Notes: generated from the sequence alone by a model not told the origin. Positions 1 to 8,692 are shown, numbered from the stretch's first letter. The stretch is DNA of 64,000 nt from JAGVSR01 sp963742405 (GCA_963742405.1 CAVUMB010000004.1:62001-126000); one strand, 5' to 3'. Numbers and translations are program-made.

Positions 1-660
1 CTGTGGGCGGTGGATGTGTCCGAGTGCGACGTAATGGGCGCCCGTGAAGACGTCAGCGGGAACGGTTTCGATGCCTCCGGCGACGCGGGTCAGTGGGCGT
101 TCGGTATCGCTGGCGGCGGCGCCCGTGACGAAGGCGTGTGCGACGATGATCCAACGATCGCTCGGCGAAATGTGGGGACGGGCAGCGGACACCTGCGCGC
201 TGAGGACGTCGGCCGGGGATTTGATGTCGGCGCCGAAACATTCGCGCGCCGCATATTCATAGCCGAACGGGAGGGCGGAGATCGCAACCGTGCCATGCGT
301 ATCGTTCAGAATAAGCGGCTTCTCGATGGCGCTCAGTGGACCGCGGACGAGCGCCCGGCGACGGTCAGCCAGCATCGCCATGGCACCGATGCGGTCGGCA
401 CTGTCGTGGTTGCCGGCGATGATGACGATGGCGCACGGCGTCTCGGCCGTCATGCGCTCGATGAAATCGTTGAACAGCCGCACGGCGCTTTCGGGCGGCG
501 CGGCGCGATCGAAAATGTCGCCAGCGATGATCAATGCGTCGGGTTTGTGCGTCGCGATTGCAGTGTGGACTTGGCTGATAACCTCTGATTGGTCCTGGTC
601 GAGCGCGTAGCCCTCGAACTGGCGTCCGAGATGCCAGTCGGCGGTATGAAGGAGTTTCAT
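1..660 (-). CDS. sbcD: SbcD, nuclease subunit of SbcCD (C-terminus cut by window edge)
   Basis: Reading the minus strand from the ATG at 660 gives 220 codons with no stop before base 1, so the gene runs off the window. The start MKLLHTADWHLG is the classic beginning of SbcD/Mre11-type calcineurin-like phosphoesterases. Metal-binding motifs appear in order: D-x-H near residue 8, GDIFD near 47, GNHDS near 82, and GHIH just before the edge. In the family, SbcD pairs with the SMC-like ATPase SbcC to cleave DNA hairpins and blocked double-strand ends; sbcC would be expected just outside the window. Identity is secure. The C-terminal capping domain cannot be seen. Confidence 0.93.
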   Translation of the reverse strand, partial: MKLLHTADWHLGRQFEGYALDQDQSEVISQVHTAIATHKPDALIIAGDIFDRAAPPESAVRLFNDFIERMTAETPCAIVIIAGNHDSADRIGAMAMLADRRRALVRGPLSAIEKPLILNDTHGTVAISALPFGYEYAARECFGADIKSPADVLSAQVSAARPHISPSDRWIIVAHAFVTGAAASDTERPLTRVAGGIETVPADVFTGAHYVALGHIHRPQ

Positions 661-720
661 CGCGGCGTGCCCCCCGGTCGTGTTCCGTTCTACACCGGAG
701 GCAGGTGACGATGCGACGCC

Positions 721-747
721 GGGATATCCGCCTTAGGCGGTTATCCC
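721..747. terminator. Strong inverted repeat between copper ATPase and sbcD
   Basis: GGGATA and TATCCC flank an inner CCGCC-TTA-GGCGG hairpin with a single T/T mismatch, giving an 11-pair stem with a 3-base loop. It starts 29 bases after the stop of the copper ATPase and lies before the sbcD start at 660. No T-run follows on either strand, so it is not a textbook intrinsic terminator. It could protect the 3' end of the ATPase mRNA or be an operator for sbcD. Confidence 0.35.
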
Positions 748-775
748 AAGGCGATGTGCGCACAGATCGGCCGAA

Positions 776-3163
776 TCAGACGCGGGCAGATCTAAGCCGC
801 AAGGCGTTGGCGATGACGCTGACGGAGGAGAGCGACATTGCGGCGGCGGCGATGATCGGGGACAGCAGGATGCCGAAGACCGGATAGAGCGCGCCAGCGG
901 CGATCGGCACGCCGGCGGCATTGTAGATAAAGGCGAAGAACAGGTTCTGGCGAATGTTGGCCATTGTCGCGGCCGAGAGGCGTCGTGCGCGCAGGATGCC
1001 ATTCAGGTCACCTTTGAGCAACGTAATGCCCGCGCTTTGCATGGCGATATCGGTGCCGCTCCCCATGGCAATGCCGACATCGGCCGCGGCGAGGGCCGGT
1101 GCGTCGTTGATGCCGTCGCCGGCCATGGCAACGATCCGGCCTTCGGTGCGCAGTCGTTGCACGAAGGCGGCCTTGTCTTGCGGCAGAACTTCGGCTTCAA
1201 GAGCCGTGATGCCGAGTTTTGCGGCGACGGCGGCTGCTGTAGCCCGCGTGTCGCCGGTCAGCATGACGATCGTTATTCCGGATTGCTTGAGTGCAGCGAT
1301 GGTCGCGGCCGCCCCATCCTTGACCGGATCGGCTATGGCAATCACCGCTGCTGCCTTGCCGTCGATGGCGACGAAAACTGCTGTCGCGCCGTCACTGCGC
1401 AGCGCTTCGGCGGCAGCGTCGAGGGCTGCGGTTTTGACGCCAGCTTCGGTCATGACGCGAGCGTTGCCGATGACGAGCATACGGCCGTCAACGCGGCCTA
1501 CGACCCCCTTGCCGGCGGGGCTGTCAAATGTCTCGGGTTTGGCCAGCGGAAGGCCGCGCTCGGCGGCCAGACGCAAAATCGCGGCGGCGAGGGGATGCTC
1601 ACTGGCGCGTTCAAGGCTCGCGGCGAGGCGCAGGATATTGTTTTCATCAAAGCCCGCGGCGGTCCGAATGGCAACGACGCTCGGCCGGCCTTCGGTCAGT
1701 GTGCCCGTCTTGTCAACGACGAGCGTGTCGACCTTCTCCATCCGTTCGAGGGCATCTGCGTTCTTGATCAAGACGCCGGATCCGGCACCGCGTCCTACGC
1801 CGACCATGATTGACATGGGTGTCGCTAGGCCCAAGGCACACGGACAGGCGATAATGAGCACAGATATCGCGGCGATCAGGCCGTAGGTCAAACGCGGCTC
1901 CGGCCCCCATACCGTCCAGGCCGTAAACGCGATCAATGCCACAGCAATGACGGCAGGCACGAACCATCCCGCAACCTGATCGGCGAGGCGCTGGATAGGC
2001 GCGCGGCTGCGCTGCGCATCTGCCACCATGCGCACAATCTGAGCCAGCAAGGTGTCACGACCGACTTTTTCGGCTCGTAAGATGAAAGCGCCCGATTGGT
2101 TCATGGTGCCGCCGATCACTTTGTCGCCGGCCGATTTCATTAGGGGCATCGATTCCCCAGTGACCATCGATTCATCGATGGCGCTGCGACCCTCGGTTAT
2201 GGTCCCGTCGACGGGGACGCGCTCGCCGGGCCGGACGCGTATCAAATCCTCCACCGTGACCTGGTCGAGGGCGATGTCTTCGTCCGAGCCGTCGGGGCGC
2301 AGCCGCCGCGCGGTTTTTGGCGAGAGATCGAGAAGCGCACGGATGGCGCCGCCGGTCTGCTCGCGCGCGCGCAGTTCGAGGATCTGACCCAGCAGAACGA
2401 GCACGGTGATGACGGCAGCAGCTTCGAAGTAAACCGGGACCGAGCCGTCGGTGTTGCGCAGGGAGGCAGGAAAAACATTCGGAGCAAGTGTTGCGGCGAT
2501 GCTGTATGTCCAGGCGACACCGGTGCCCATCGCGATGAGCGTGAACATGTTGAGATGGCCGCTCTTCACGGATGCCCAGCCGCGCGCGAAGAACGGCCAG
2601 CCGGACCACAGCACGACCGGTGTCGCGAGAACCAGCTGCACGAAGTTCGACTGCTGCTGGCCGATGAGACGATGCAGGCCGAACAGGTGGCTGCCCATCT
2701 CGAGGGCGAAAACGGGGAGCGCGAGGGCGAGTCCAAACCAGAAGCGCCGAGAAAAATCGACGAGTTCAGGATTGGGTCCAGTGTCGACCGATGCGTCCTC
2801 GGGTTCCAGAGCCATGCCGCAGATGGGACAGTTCCCCGGTCCGACTTGGCGGATCTGCAAATGCATCGGGCAGACGTAAGTCGCTCCCGCCGGCACAGCC
2901 GGTGTCTGGGGGGCCGTGGAAGGGCCATCACGGACATGGGTTAGATATCTGTCCGGGTTCTCGACGAAGCGTTCGCGGCAACGAGCGGCGCAGAAATAAT
3001 AGGTGGTCCCGTCATGGGCATGCCGATGCTTGGCCGTCGAGGGTGTGACGGTCATTCCGCAGACAGGGTCGCGCGCTTGTTGGTCTGGGCCGAGATCGGA
3101 GCTGCGGCCGCAACACGCCGCGAGTTCGTGTCGGTGCGAAGCGGCAGTTGGTTGGTCTGACAT
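776..3163 (-). CDS. Heavy-metal (copper-type) P1B ATPase with YHS and heavy-metal-binding N-terminus
   Basis: This 795-residue membrane pump probably exports Cu(I), or a related soft metal, using ATP. The N-terminus has a His/Cys-rich start, a YHS domain (DPVCGM at 32-37, FCAARC at 58-62) and a second metal-binding box (YVCPMH near 96-101, CPICGM at 112-117) instead of the usual HMA domains. P1B hallmarks follow: TGES in the actuator domain, the membrane CPC at 440-442, the phosphorylated Asp484 in DKTGT, SEHPLA and GDGINDAP. CPC plus the N-terminal boxes points to copper or silver, but the substrate is inferred. No chaperone or CueR-like regulator is adjacent. It is intact and lies 183 bases downstream of fumC on the same strand. 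Confidence 0.92.
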   Translation of the reverse strand: MSDQPTAASHRHELAACCGRSSDLGPDQQARDPVCGMTVTPSTAKHRHAHDGTTYYFCAARCRERFVENPDRYLTHVRDGPSTAPQTPAVPAGATYVCPMHLQIRQVGPGNCPICGMALEPEDASVDTGPNPELVDFSRRFWFGLALALPVFALEMGSHLFGLHRLIGQQQSNFVQLVLATPVVLWSGWPFFARGWASVKSGHLNMFTLIAMGTGVAWTYSIAATLAPNVFPASLRNTDGSVPVYFEAAAVITVLVLLGQILELRAREQTGGAIRALLDLSPKTARRLRPDGSDEDIALDQVTVEDLIRVRPGERVPVDGTITEGRSAIDESMVTGESMPLMKSAGDKVIGGTMNQSGAFILRAEKVGRDTLLAQIVRMVADAQRSRAPIQRLADQVAGWFVPAVIAVALIAFTAWTVWGPEPRLTYGLIAAISVLIIACPCALGLATPMSIMVGVGRGAGSGVLIKNADALERMEKVDTLVVDKTGTLTEGRPSVVAIRTAAGFDENNILRLAASLERASEHPLAAAILRLAAERGLPLAKPETFDSPAGKGVVGRVDGRMLVIGNARVMTEAGVKTAALDAAAEALRSDGATAVFVAIDGKAAAVIAIADPVKDGAAATIAALKQSGITIVMLTGDTRATAAAVAAKLGITALEAEVLPQDKAAFVQRLRTEGRIVAMAGDGINDAPALAAADVGIAMGSGTDIAMQSAGITLLKGDLNGILRARRLSAATMANIRQNLFFAFIYNAAGVPIAAGALYPVFGILLSPIIAAAAMSLSSVSVIANALRLRSARV

Positions 3164-3241
3164 GGACAGCCTTACCGGACCGTCGGCATCGACGTGAACC
3201 TGACGGGCCTTTTTAGAGCTGATAGCAAGTCTGAGATGAAT

Positions 3242-3254
3242 GCGCCATTGGCGC
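3242..3254. promoter_or_regulatory. Short perfect palindrome upstream of the copper ATPase
   Basis: GCGCCA-T-TGGCGC is a perfect 6-base inverted repeat around one base, about 80 bases upstream of the ATPase start in the only intergenic space available for its promoter. It could be an operator. It does not look like a CueR site, and no regulator gene lies nearby, so the role is a guess. Confidence 0.25.
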
Positions 3255-3346
3255 GATCAAACGTGACGACTTAGGTGCGCGTGAGTTGTTCCAAATGAAT
3301 GAGACGCTTGAGATATTTTTTTTACCGGAGACGGTCCGGCGACTGA

Positions 3347-4747
3347 CTAGACAGGATCCGGTCCGATCATCTTTTCCGGGCGCACGATCGTGTCGAAATC
3401 TTCGGCCGAGATACCGTCTTTGATGGCTTCCTCGCGCAGCGTCGTACTGTTCTTGTGCGCCGTCTTCGCAATCTTGGCAGCACGGTCGTAGCCGAATTTC
3501 TCCTTGAGGGGAGTGACCAGCATCAGAGAATTCGCAAGGCCCTTCGCGATCTGGTCGAGACGCGGTTCGATGCCGACGACACATTTGTCGGTGAACGAAA
3601 TGGCTGCATCGGCCAAAAGCCGAGTGGACTGGAGAAAATTGTAGGCCATCATCGGATTGAAGACGTTCAATTCAAAATGTCCCTGACTGCCGGCAAAGCC
3701 GATGGCCGCGTTATTGCCGTGGATGTGGGCGGCAACCTGGGTCAGCGCCTCGCACTGAGTTGGGTTAACCTTGCCGGGCATGATGGAAGAACCCGGTTCG
3801 TTTTCCGGCAGCGCGAGTTCACCCAGGCCGGCGCGCGGACCAGAGCCAAGAAAGCGAATGTCGTTGGCGATCTTGAAACAGCTCATGGCAACCGTCGCGA
3901 TGGCGCCGTGGGTCATGACCATGGCGTCGTGCGCTGCCAAAGCTTCGAACTTGTTGGGCGCGGACGTGAACGGCAGTCCGGTCAGTTTGGCGATCTCGGC
4001 GGCGACACGGTCAGCGAAACCGGCTGGTGAGGCCAGCCCGGTTCCCACAGCGGTGCCGCCCTGGGCTAATTCCATCAGTGCCGGCAAGGTCAATTTGATG
4101 CGCTGAATACCGTTTTCGATTTGCTTGGCGTAACCGGAGAACTCCTGGCCGAGGGTGACAGGCGTTGCGTCCTGGGTATGCGTACGGCCGATCTTGATAA
4201 TGTGCGCCCAGGCCTTGGCTTTCGCATCGAGTGCTTGGTGGAGATGCTCAAGCGAAGGGATGAGCCGTCGCGCCACTTCTTCCGCGCATGCGATATGCAT
4301 GGCCGTCGGGTAGGTGTCATTCGACGATTGGCTCATATTGACATGGTCGTTGGGGTGCACTGGCGTTTTCGAACCGAGTGTTCCGCCGAGAAGTTCGATG
4401 GCGCGGTTGGAGATGACTTCGTTGGCGTTCATGTTCGATTGCGTGCCTGATCCGGTCTGCCAGACGACGAGCGGGAAATGATCATCGAGTTGGCCGTCGA
4501 TGACTTCCTGGGCGGCCTTGACGATCACCTCGCCGATCTTCCGGTCGAGCTTGCCCAGCTCCATGTTGGTGAGCGCCGCGGCCTGCTTGACGATGCCAAG
4601 GGCGCGGACAATCGGCTTTGGCTGCTTTTCCCATCCGATCTTGAAATTGCCGAGCGAGCGTTCGGCCTGAGCGCCCCAATACCTGTCGTCGGCGACTTCG
4701 ATCGGACCAAAGGTGTCGGTTTCAGTGCGGGTACTCTTGGAGTTCAT
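3347..4747 (-). CDS. fumC: Class II fumarate hydratase FumC
   Basis: The 466-residue product catalyses the reversible hydration of fumarate to L-malate in the TCA cycle, as an iron-free homotetramer. Family signatures are clear: TGSGTQSNMN near 98-106, HPNDHVNMSQSSND at 131-144, the catalytic-base region GRTHTQDA with His190, and the fumarase/aspartase signature GSSIMPGKVNP at 319-329. Length is normal for FumC. In a serine-cycle methylotroph it would also supply malate. No partner gene is adjacent. It is preceded by 289 bases without a gene, which must carry its promoter. Confidence 0.97.
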   Translation of the reverse strand: MNSKSTRTETDTFGPIEVADDRYWGAQAERSLGNFKIGWEKQPKPIVRALGIVKQAAALTNMELGKLDRKIGEVIVKAAQEVIDGQLDDHFPLVVWQTGSGTQSNMNANEVISNRAIELLGGTLGSKTPVHPNDHVNMSQSSNDTYPTAMHIACAEEVARRLIPSLEHLHQALDAKAKAWAHIIKIGRTHTQDATPVTLGQEFSGYAKQIENGIQRIKLTLPALMELAQGGTAVGTGLASPAGFADRVAAEIAKLTGLPFTSAPNKFEALAAHDAMVMTHGAIATVAMSCFKIANDIRFLGSGPRAGLGELALPENEPGSSIMPGKVNPTQCEALTQVAAHIHGNNAAIGFAGSQGHFELNVFNPMMAYNFLQSTRLLADAAISFTDKCVVGIEPRLDQIAKGLANSLMLVTPLKEKFGYDRAAKIAKTAHKNSTTLREEAIKDGISAEDFDTIVRPEKMIGPDPV

Positions 4748-5036
4748 GGCGCGGCCTTGACTGAATGGCGTTTCGAGGACGGCGATAGCACGGGCGGCAC
4801 GGAGCTTGTTACAGGACGTAGCGTCTTTGCACCCCCGGCCTTTACCTATGATGATGGTGGATATCGTCGCTGGTGCACTAAGCCCCTCTTTTTGCGGTCA
4901 CTTTTTCCGTGGCAGGATCGTGTTGCCGACGTGTGATTCTCGGTCGGCACTAATCATTCGCAGTGGCATGGCGTTGCAATAACGGGAGCGGGCGGGCTCC
5001 CTCCGTTAGACTTTGGCCCAAAACGGAGCTCACGTA

Positions 5037-5303
5037 ATGGGAACACCCGTCATTGTCATGATTGTCACGTTTGCCATGCCGAATGGCGAGGCGTCGGTGC
5101 AAGTCAGACCTATGGAGACGGCGGCGCAGTGCCGTAGGGCGGCCGATCTGGAAGCGGCCGATCCGTTTGTTGCGCGCGTCGAATGCTCGGAACTGCGGGA
5201 CGGGCGGCTTGAACTCGAGTTTCGTCCAGTTGAGCAGGACATCGAAGCTGTGGCGCCCGGTGCGACCCGGCCCATGACGTCGAATCCGCGTACGACCGGC
5301 TAG
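5037..5303 (+). CDS. Small hypothetical protein (88 aa)
   Basis: The ATG at 5037 has a good ribosome-binding site (ACGGAG, about 9 bases upstream), so it is preferred over an in-frame TTG at 5013. The product starts with a short hydrophobic stretch (MGTPVIVMIVTFAMPNG) and continues with a polar, acidic segment holding two Cys residues (AAQCRRAADL, RVECSEL). Spaced cysteines and a hydrophobic N-terminus resemble small secreted alphaproteobacterial proteins of unknown function. It converges on sspB, with 12 bases between the stops. I do not recognise the family. Confidence 0.6.
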   Translation: MGTPVIVMIVTFAMPNGEASVQVRPMETAAQCRRAADLEAADPFVARVECSELRDGRLELEFRPVEQDIEAVAPGATRPMTSNPRTTG

Positions 5304-5315
5304 GCGCCGCGCCTC

Positions 5316-5993
5316 TTACTTCTTTCGGAACTGATCAAGACTTAGAATTTGAGCCCCGGACGAGCCGTCCGTTTTGTCCTCGGTCTCGGCAACGGGGCTG
5401 GTGGACGTTTCGGAAGCCGTGACGTCGGCGGGCTTGCCGGATTTTTGCGGGTTCGACACCGGGATGCGCGGGACCTCGGCAATATTTTCGGCAGCTGCAT
5501 TGCCGGCGGGTTCGCGATCGGACTTCGCCTTGCGCGTTGTGCGCGGCTTCTTCGGTGGAGTGCGCCCGGCTGGAGCAGTCGCTGGATCGTCGTCAAAACC
5601 ATTCGAGGCGACTTGGGACCGCATCGACATTTCGCTGTCTTCGAATTGGAGCCCATAGCGCACGGACGGGTCGAAAAACACCTTCAGGGCGGCAAATGGA
5701 ACGACGAGGCGTTCAGGAATACCGTCGAAGGTCAGCTTCACTTCAAAGCGCTCTTCGGTGACGATCAGATCCCAGAACCGGTGCTGGAGAACGATCGTCA
5801 TCTCGGTCGGATATTTTTCCTTGAGGCGTTTGGAAATGCTGACGCCGGGCATCACGGTATCGAAGGAAATATAAAAATGGTGGTCGCCGGGAAGTCCAGA
5901 CTTGGCGGTGCGCGCGAGAACGGCTCGCACAACGCCGCGCATGGCTTCGCTCTGCAAGGCTTCGTAATCGATGGAGGAAGAACCGGTCGTCAT
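5316..5993 (-). CDS. sspB: SspB, ssrA-tag adaptor of the ClpXP protease (alphaproteobacterial type)
   Basis: The 225-residue protein has the SspB fold sequence in its first 130 residues (HFYISFDTVMPGVSIS, YPTEMTIVLQHRFWDL, ERFEVKLTFDGIPERLVVPF). A long Pro/Ala/Lys-rich linker follows, ending in the conserved short tail LSLDQFRKK, which in this family docks on the ClpX zinc-binding domain. SspB dimers capture proteins tagged by tmRNA and hand them to ClpXP. The tmRNA gene itself lies directly upstream on the same strand, so tag and adaptor sit side by side. The track of the linker is intact. Confidence 0.93.
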   Translation of the reverse strand: MTTGSSSIDYEALQSEAMRGVVRAVLARTAKSGLPGDHHFYISFDTVMPGVSISKRLKEKYPTEMTIVLQHRFWDLIVTEERFEVKLTFDGIPERLVVPFAALKVFFDPSVRYGLQFEDSEMSMRSQVASNGFDDDPATAPAGRTPPKKPRTTRKAKSDREPAGNAAAENIAEVPRIPVSNPQKSGKPADVTASETSTSPVAETEDKTDGSSGAQILSLDQFRKK

Positions 5994-6061
5994 GCTTGCG
6001 TCGTTTCGTCCCCGTTAAACTGCCGCGCCACGTGTCCCCCCGCGGCGGCGGCCGTGATGAA

Positions 6062-6420
6062 GTGGAGGGCTTCTGTTGCCCGGTGCCCTCCGGACCGCGC
6101 CTTACCCGGCTAGGGGCAAGGGCTTTCAAGTTCAGGCTTATCGCGCCGCATTACGCAGCGAGAGCAGCCTCAGCATAGTTGTCATTGGCAACTACTCTGA
6201 ATGACCCGATAACGGTGGTATCATGCCGAGCGAAAGCAAAGCCCTTTACACCCTCGTCGATCCTAGTTCGCCCCCATACTTGATCTGCGCCTGGCGACTT
6301 CCCTGCGGGAAGCCGGCCGCCAGTCGCAGCCGAGAGTTGGTGGAGGCGCCGGGTACTGCCCCCGGGTCCGAATGGCTTATTACGACCGCGTTTATCACCA
6401 TAGCCGGACGAATCCGGCGC
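6062..6420 (-). ncRNA. ssrA: tmRNA, circularly permuted two-piece form (ssrA)
   Basis: On the minus strand an acceptor piece comes first and ends in CGCCTCCACCA (CCA end at 6338), carrying a T-arm-like GGACCCGGGGGCAGTACCCGG. After a spacer the coding piece begins GGGGGCG at 6275, which forms a 7-bp acceptor stem with CGCCTCC (one G-U pair). TAGTTGCC at 6194-6187 aligns with the E. coli resume context. The tag ANDNYAEAALAA is encoded at 6189-6154, followed by TAA at 6153-6151. The acceptor-first order is the alphaproteobacterial permutation. A GCCGGA-UUCG-TCCGGC hairpin (6418-6403) opens the transcript, and hairpins at 6101-6120 and 6064-6091 close it. Outer ends are estimates. Confidence 0.95.
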
Positions 6421-6424
6421 TATG

Positions 6425-6454
6425 TATATAGGCCGTGCAACGGGCGTTGGAAAG
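6425..6454 (-). promoter_or_regulatory. Probable sigma-70 promoter of ssrA
   Basis: On the minus strand TATATA (6430-6425) lies just upstream of the tmRNA transcript start estimated from the leading hairpin. CTTTCC (6454-6449) lies 18 bases further upstream as a weak -35 match. The -10 match is good and its position is right. The -35 is poor. Confidence 0.45.
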
Positions 6455-6558
6455 GCGGGGCGTGGAACCGGCACACCGGCTTTTCGCTGAATGATGAACA
6501 CATTTGCCGCAGGCCGGCCTGACTGCCCGCGCCAATCTCAAGAAAGTGATGACTGTCG

Positions 6559-7329
6559 ATGACCGCTAGGATCGAAGTGCTGATCGACGGTCCGCCGCGT
6601 TATGAGGCCGAGACCCGCTGGGGGCCGCTCGGAGCGCTGCTTGCAACCGCCCTGATCGCCCTCGGGCCTGGCCTGCTGGCGGTCGCTGCCATCTCGCTTG
6701 CGATGCCATACATCGGCAGCCACACCGGCGGCGGCCGATCGTTCATGTCGCTGGCAACGCCGGAAGGCGCGGCTTTTGCGGCCTCCATACAGATCGGGTC
6801 GCTCCTCCTCGTCCTGTTATTTGCCGGGCGTGGCGAGGACCGACGGGCGGTACTCAGGATGACCGGGGAACGGTTTGGCCCGGCCGTCTATGCCGTCGCG
6901 GCATTGCTGCTGCTGGCCATCACCGGGATTTTAGAGTTCCTTCTCTATAAGACGTTTGCGGTCGATATCTTCACCGATACGGCTTGGCTGCGTGAAGGTC
7001 TGACATCGTACGCGGCGATTGGCACATTTATCATCGCGGTCATCCTGGCGCCGCTGTGGGAAGAGCTGACGTTTCGCGGTTTTCTGTTGTCGGCGCTGGC
7101 CAAGTCGCGGCTCGGGTTCTGGGCCGGAGCGATGTTTTCAAACGCCTTGTGGACCTCGCTGCATGCCACCTATTCCTGGGCGGGTGTCGCGAGCGTGTTC
7201 GTCGCCGGTGTCATCCTATCCTGGCTCGTGTGGCGGACGGGTTCGATCAAGCCCGCAATCGTGACGCATGCCATTGGAAACATGTTCGCGCTGGCCTTTA
7301 CTTATACGTTCGCGCCGGTGCCGGTATGA
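6559..7329 (+). CDS. CPBP-family intramembrane metalloprotease
   Basis: The 256-residue protein has at least six hydrophobic segments and the Abi/CPBP (type II CAAX protease-like) motifs in its C-terminal half: EELTFRG (Glu-Glu-x3-Arg), then SLHATYSW with the motif His, then THAIGN (His-x3-Asn). These residues form the membrane-embedded metal site in the family. In bacteria most members have unknown substrates; some process peptides or anchor proteins. It lies 33 bases upstream of thyA on the same strand and may share its transcript, although no functional link to folate metabolism is known. Confidence 0.85.
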   Translation: MTARIEVLIDGPPRYEAETRWGPLGALLATALIALGPGLLAVAAISLAMPYIGSHTGGGRSFMSLATPEGAAFAASIQIGSLLLVLLFAGRGEDRRAVLRMTGERFGPAVYAVAALLLLAITGILEFLLYKTFAVDIFTDTAWLREGLTSYAAIGTFIIAVILAPLWEELTFRGFLLSALAKSRLGFWAGAMFSNALWTSLHATYSWAGVASVFVAGVILSWLVWRTGSIKPAIVTHAIGNMFALAFTYTFAPVPV

Positions 7330-7362
7330 AGCCTGGACGGGAATCGATTTAAGAAGCGGGTC

Positions 7363-8158
7363 ATGGATCAGTATCTGGAATTGCTGCGCCGGGTCCGTAC
7401 CACGGGCGCGAAGAAAACCGACCGAACCGGGACGGGTACGCTCAGTATCTTCGGCCACCAAATGCGCTTCGATCTTGCAGCCGGGTTTCCGCTGGTCACG
7501 ACGAAGAAACTGCACGTCAAATCCATTATTCACGAACTGATATGGTTTTTGGCGGGCGATACGAACGTCGCGTATCTGAAACAAAATGGCGTCGGGATTT
7601 GGAATGAATGGGCGGACGCAGCCGGCGACCTTGGTCCGATCTACGGCAAGCAGTGGCGCTCCTGGGCGACGCCTGACGGCCGCTCGATCGATCAGATCGT
7701 CGAGGCTGTGCAAACGCTGAGAACCAATCCAGACAGCCGCCGTATCATCGTCTACGGCCTGGAACCCCGCTGACCTGCCGCACATGGCGCTGGCGCCCTG
7801 CCACTGCCTGTTTCAATTCTATGTGGCGGACGGCAAGCTATCGTGTCAGCTGTATCAGCGTTCGGCGGACGTTTTCCTGGGTGTGCCGTTCAACATTGCA
7901 AGTTACGCCTTGCTGACAATGATGATGGCGCAGGTGACGGGGCTGAAGCCGGGCGAGTTCGTGCACACGTTTGGCGATGCGCACCTCTATTTGAACCATA
8001 TCGCGCAGGCTGATTTGCAATTGTCGCGCGCGCCGAGGCTGTTGCCGCAGATGCTGATCAATCCCCAGGTGGCGGACATTTTCGCCTTCCGGTTTGAGGA
8101 CTTCACGCTAACAGGTTACGATCCGCACCCGCACATCGCGGCTCCCGTCGCGGTGTAA
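7363..8158 (+). CDS. thyA: Thymidylate synthase ThyA, split by a +1 frameshift
   Basis: ThyA methylates dUMP to dTMP using methylene-tetrahydrofolate. The first frame (7363-7773) runs to DSRRIIV and then stops. The second frame resumes with AWNPADLPHMALAPCH, holding the active-site Cys, and ends at 8158. One extra base near 7753-7756 (GTCTACGGCC where GTC TCG GCC, VSA, is expected) causes the break. Removing it gives 264 residues, the same length as E. coli ThyA. Both halves are well conserved right up to the break, so sequencing error is more likely than decay. folA follows 18 bases later, recycling the dihydrofolate that ThyA makes. Confidence 0.93.
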
Positions 8159-8176
8159 CTTGAAAAACGAAAGAAC

Positions 8177-8692
8177 ATGAGCGTCACCACATCCTTGATC
8201 GTCGCGGTTGCGCGCAACGGCGTCATTGGCCACGAGGGCCAACTGCCGTGGCGGATGCCTTCGGACTTGAAGACGTTCCGTCGTCTCACGATGGGTAAGC
8301 CCATCGTGATGGGGCGGAAAACCTTTCAATCAATCGGACGCCCGCTCGATGGGCGCGATAACATCGTCGTCACACGCGACCCGGGATTTGAGGCGGAGGG
8401 TACAAGCGTTTTCAATAATGTTACGGAGGCGCTCGTTCTGGCCCGCGCGTTGGCGCGGACCAATGGCAGCGATGAAGTCATGATCATCGGCGGTGGGGAT
8501 ATCTTTGCCGCCACACTTGATCAGGCGCAGCGGGTTTATTGGACGGAAATAGCCGGTGAACCGGCGGGCGATATCACCTTCCCGGCGCTTGATCCCTCAG
8601 AATGGCATCAAGTGTCCGCAGAGCTCCTGCCGCGGGGGGCGCGCGATGAATACGACGCTGTATTGAAGACCTACGAACGCACCCCACGCTGA
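8177..8692 (+). CDS. folA: Dihydrofolate reductase
   Basis: The 171-residue enzyme reduces dihydrofolate to tetrahydrofolate with NADPH. Signatures visible: IVAVARNGVIGHEGQLPWRMPSDL at the N-terminus (Trp and the catalytic Asp of the substrate pocket), MGRKTFQSIGRPL (NADPH binding), and IIGGGDIF near residue 100. It ends with the usual beta-strand region. The gene follows thyA, the standard thyA-folA pairing in which ThyA oxidises the folate that FolA restores. The start ATG at 8177 has only a weak purine-rich leader (GAAAGA). Confidence 0.95.
   Translation: MSVTTSLIVAVARNGVIGHEGQLPWRMPSDLKTFRRLTMGKPIVMGRKTFQSIGRPLDGRDNIVVTRDPGFEAEGTSVFNNVTEALVLARALARTNGSDEVMIIGGGDIFAATLDQAQRVYWTEIAGEPAGDITFPALDPSEWHQVSAELLPRGARDEYDAVLKTYERTPR

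Noticed and set aside
1037..1813. 258-residue plus-strand frame antisense to the copper ATPase
   Set aside because: The minus strand shows all P-type ATPase motifs in order; the plus frame has no recognisable motif.
3315..3339. Hairpin CCGGA...TCCGG with an A/T run just after the fumC stop as a terminator
   Set aside because: On the fumC strand the run after the hairpin is A, not T, so it cannot be an intrinsic terminator for fumC.
6151..6501. 116-residue minus-strand reading frame ending in VANDNYAEAALAA
   Set aside because: It is the reading of the permuted tmRNA gene; its last residues are the tmRNA tag and the acceptor stem and CCA end lie inside it.
7745..7775. Programmed +1 frameshifting in thyA and the other split genes
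   Set aside because: The seven sites share no slippery motif, stop codon context or downstream structure, and one has the opposite sign.
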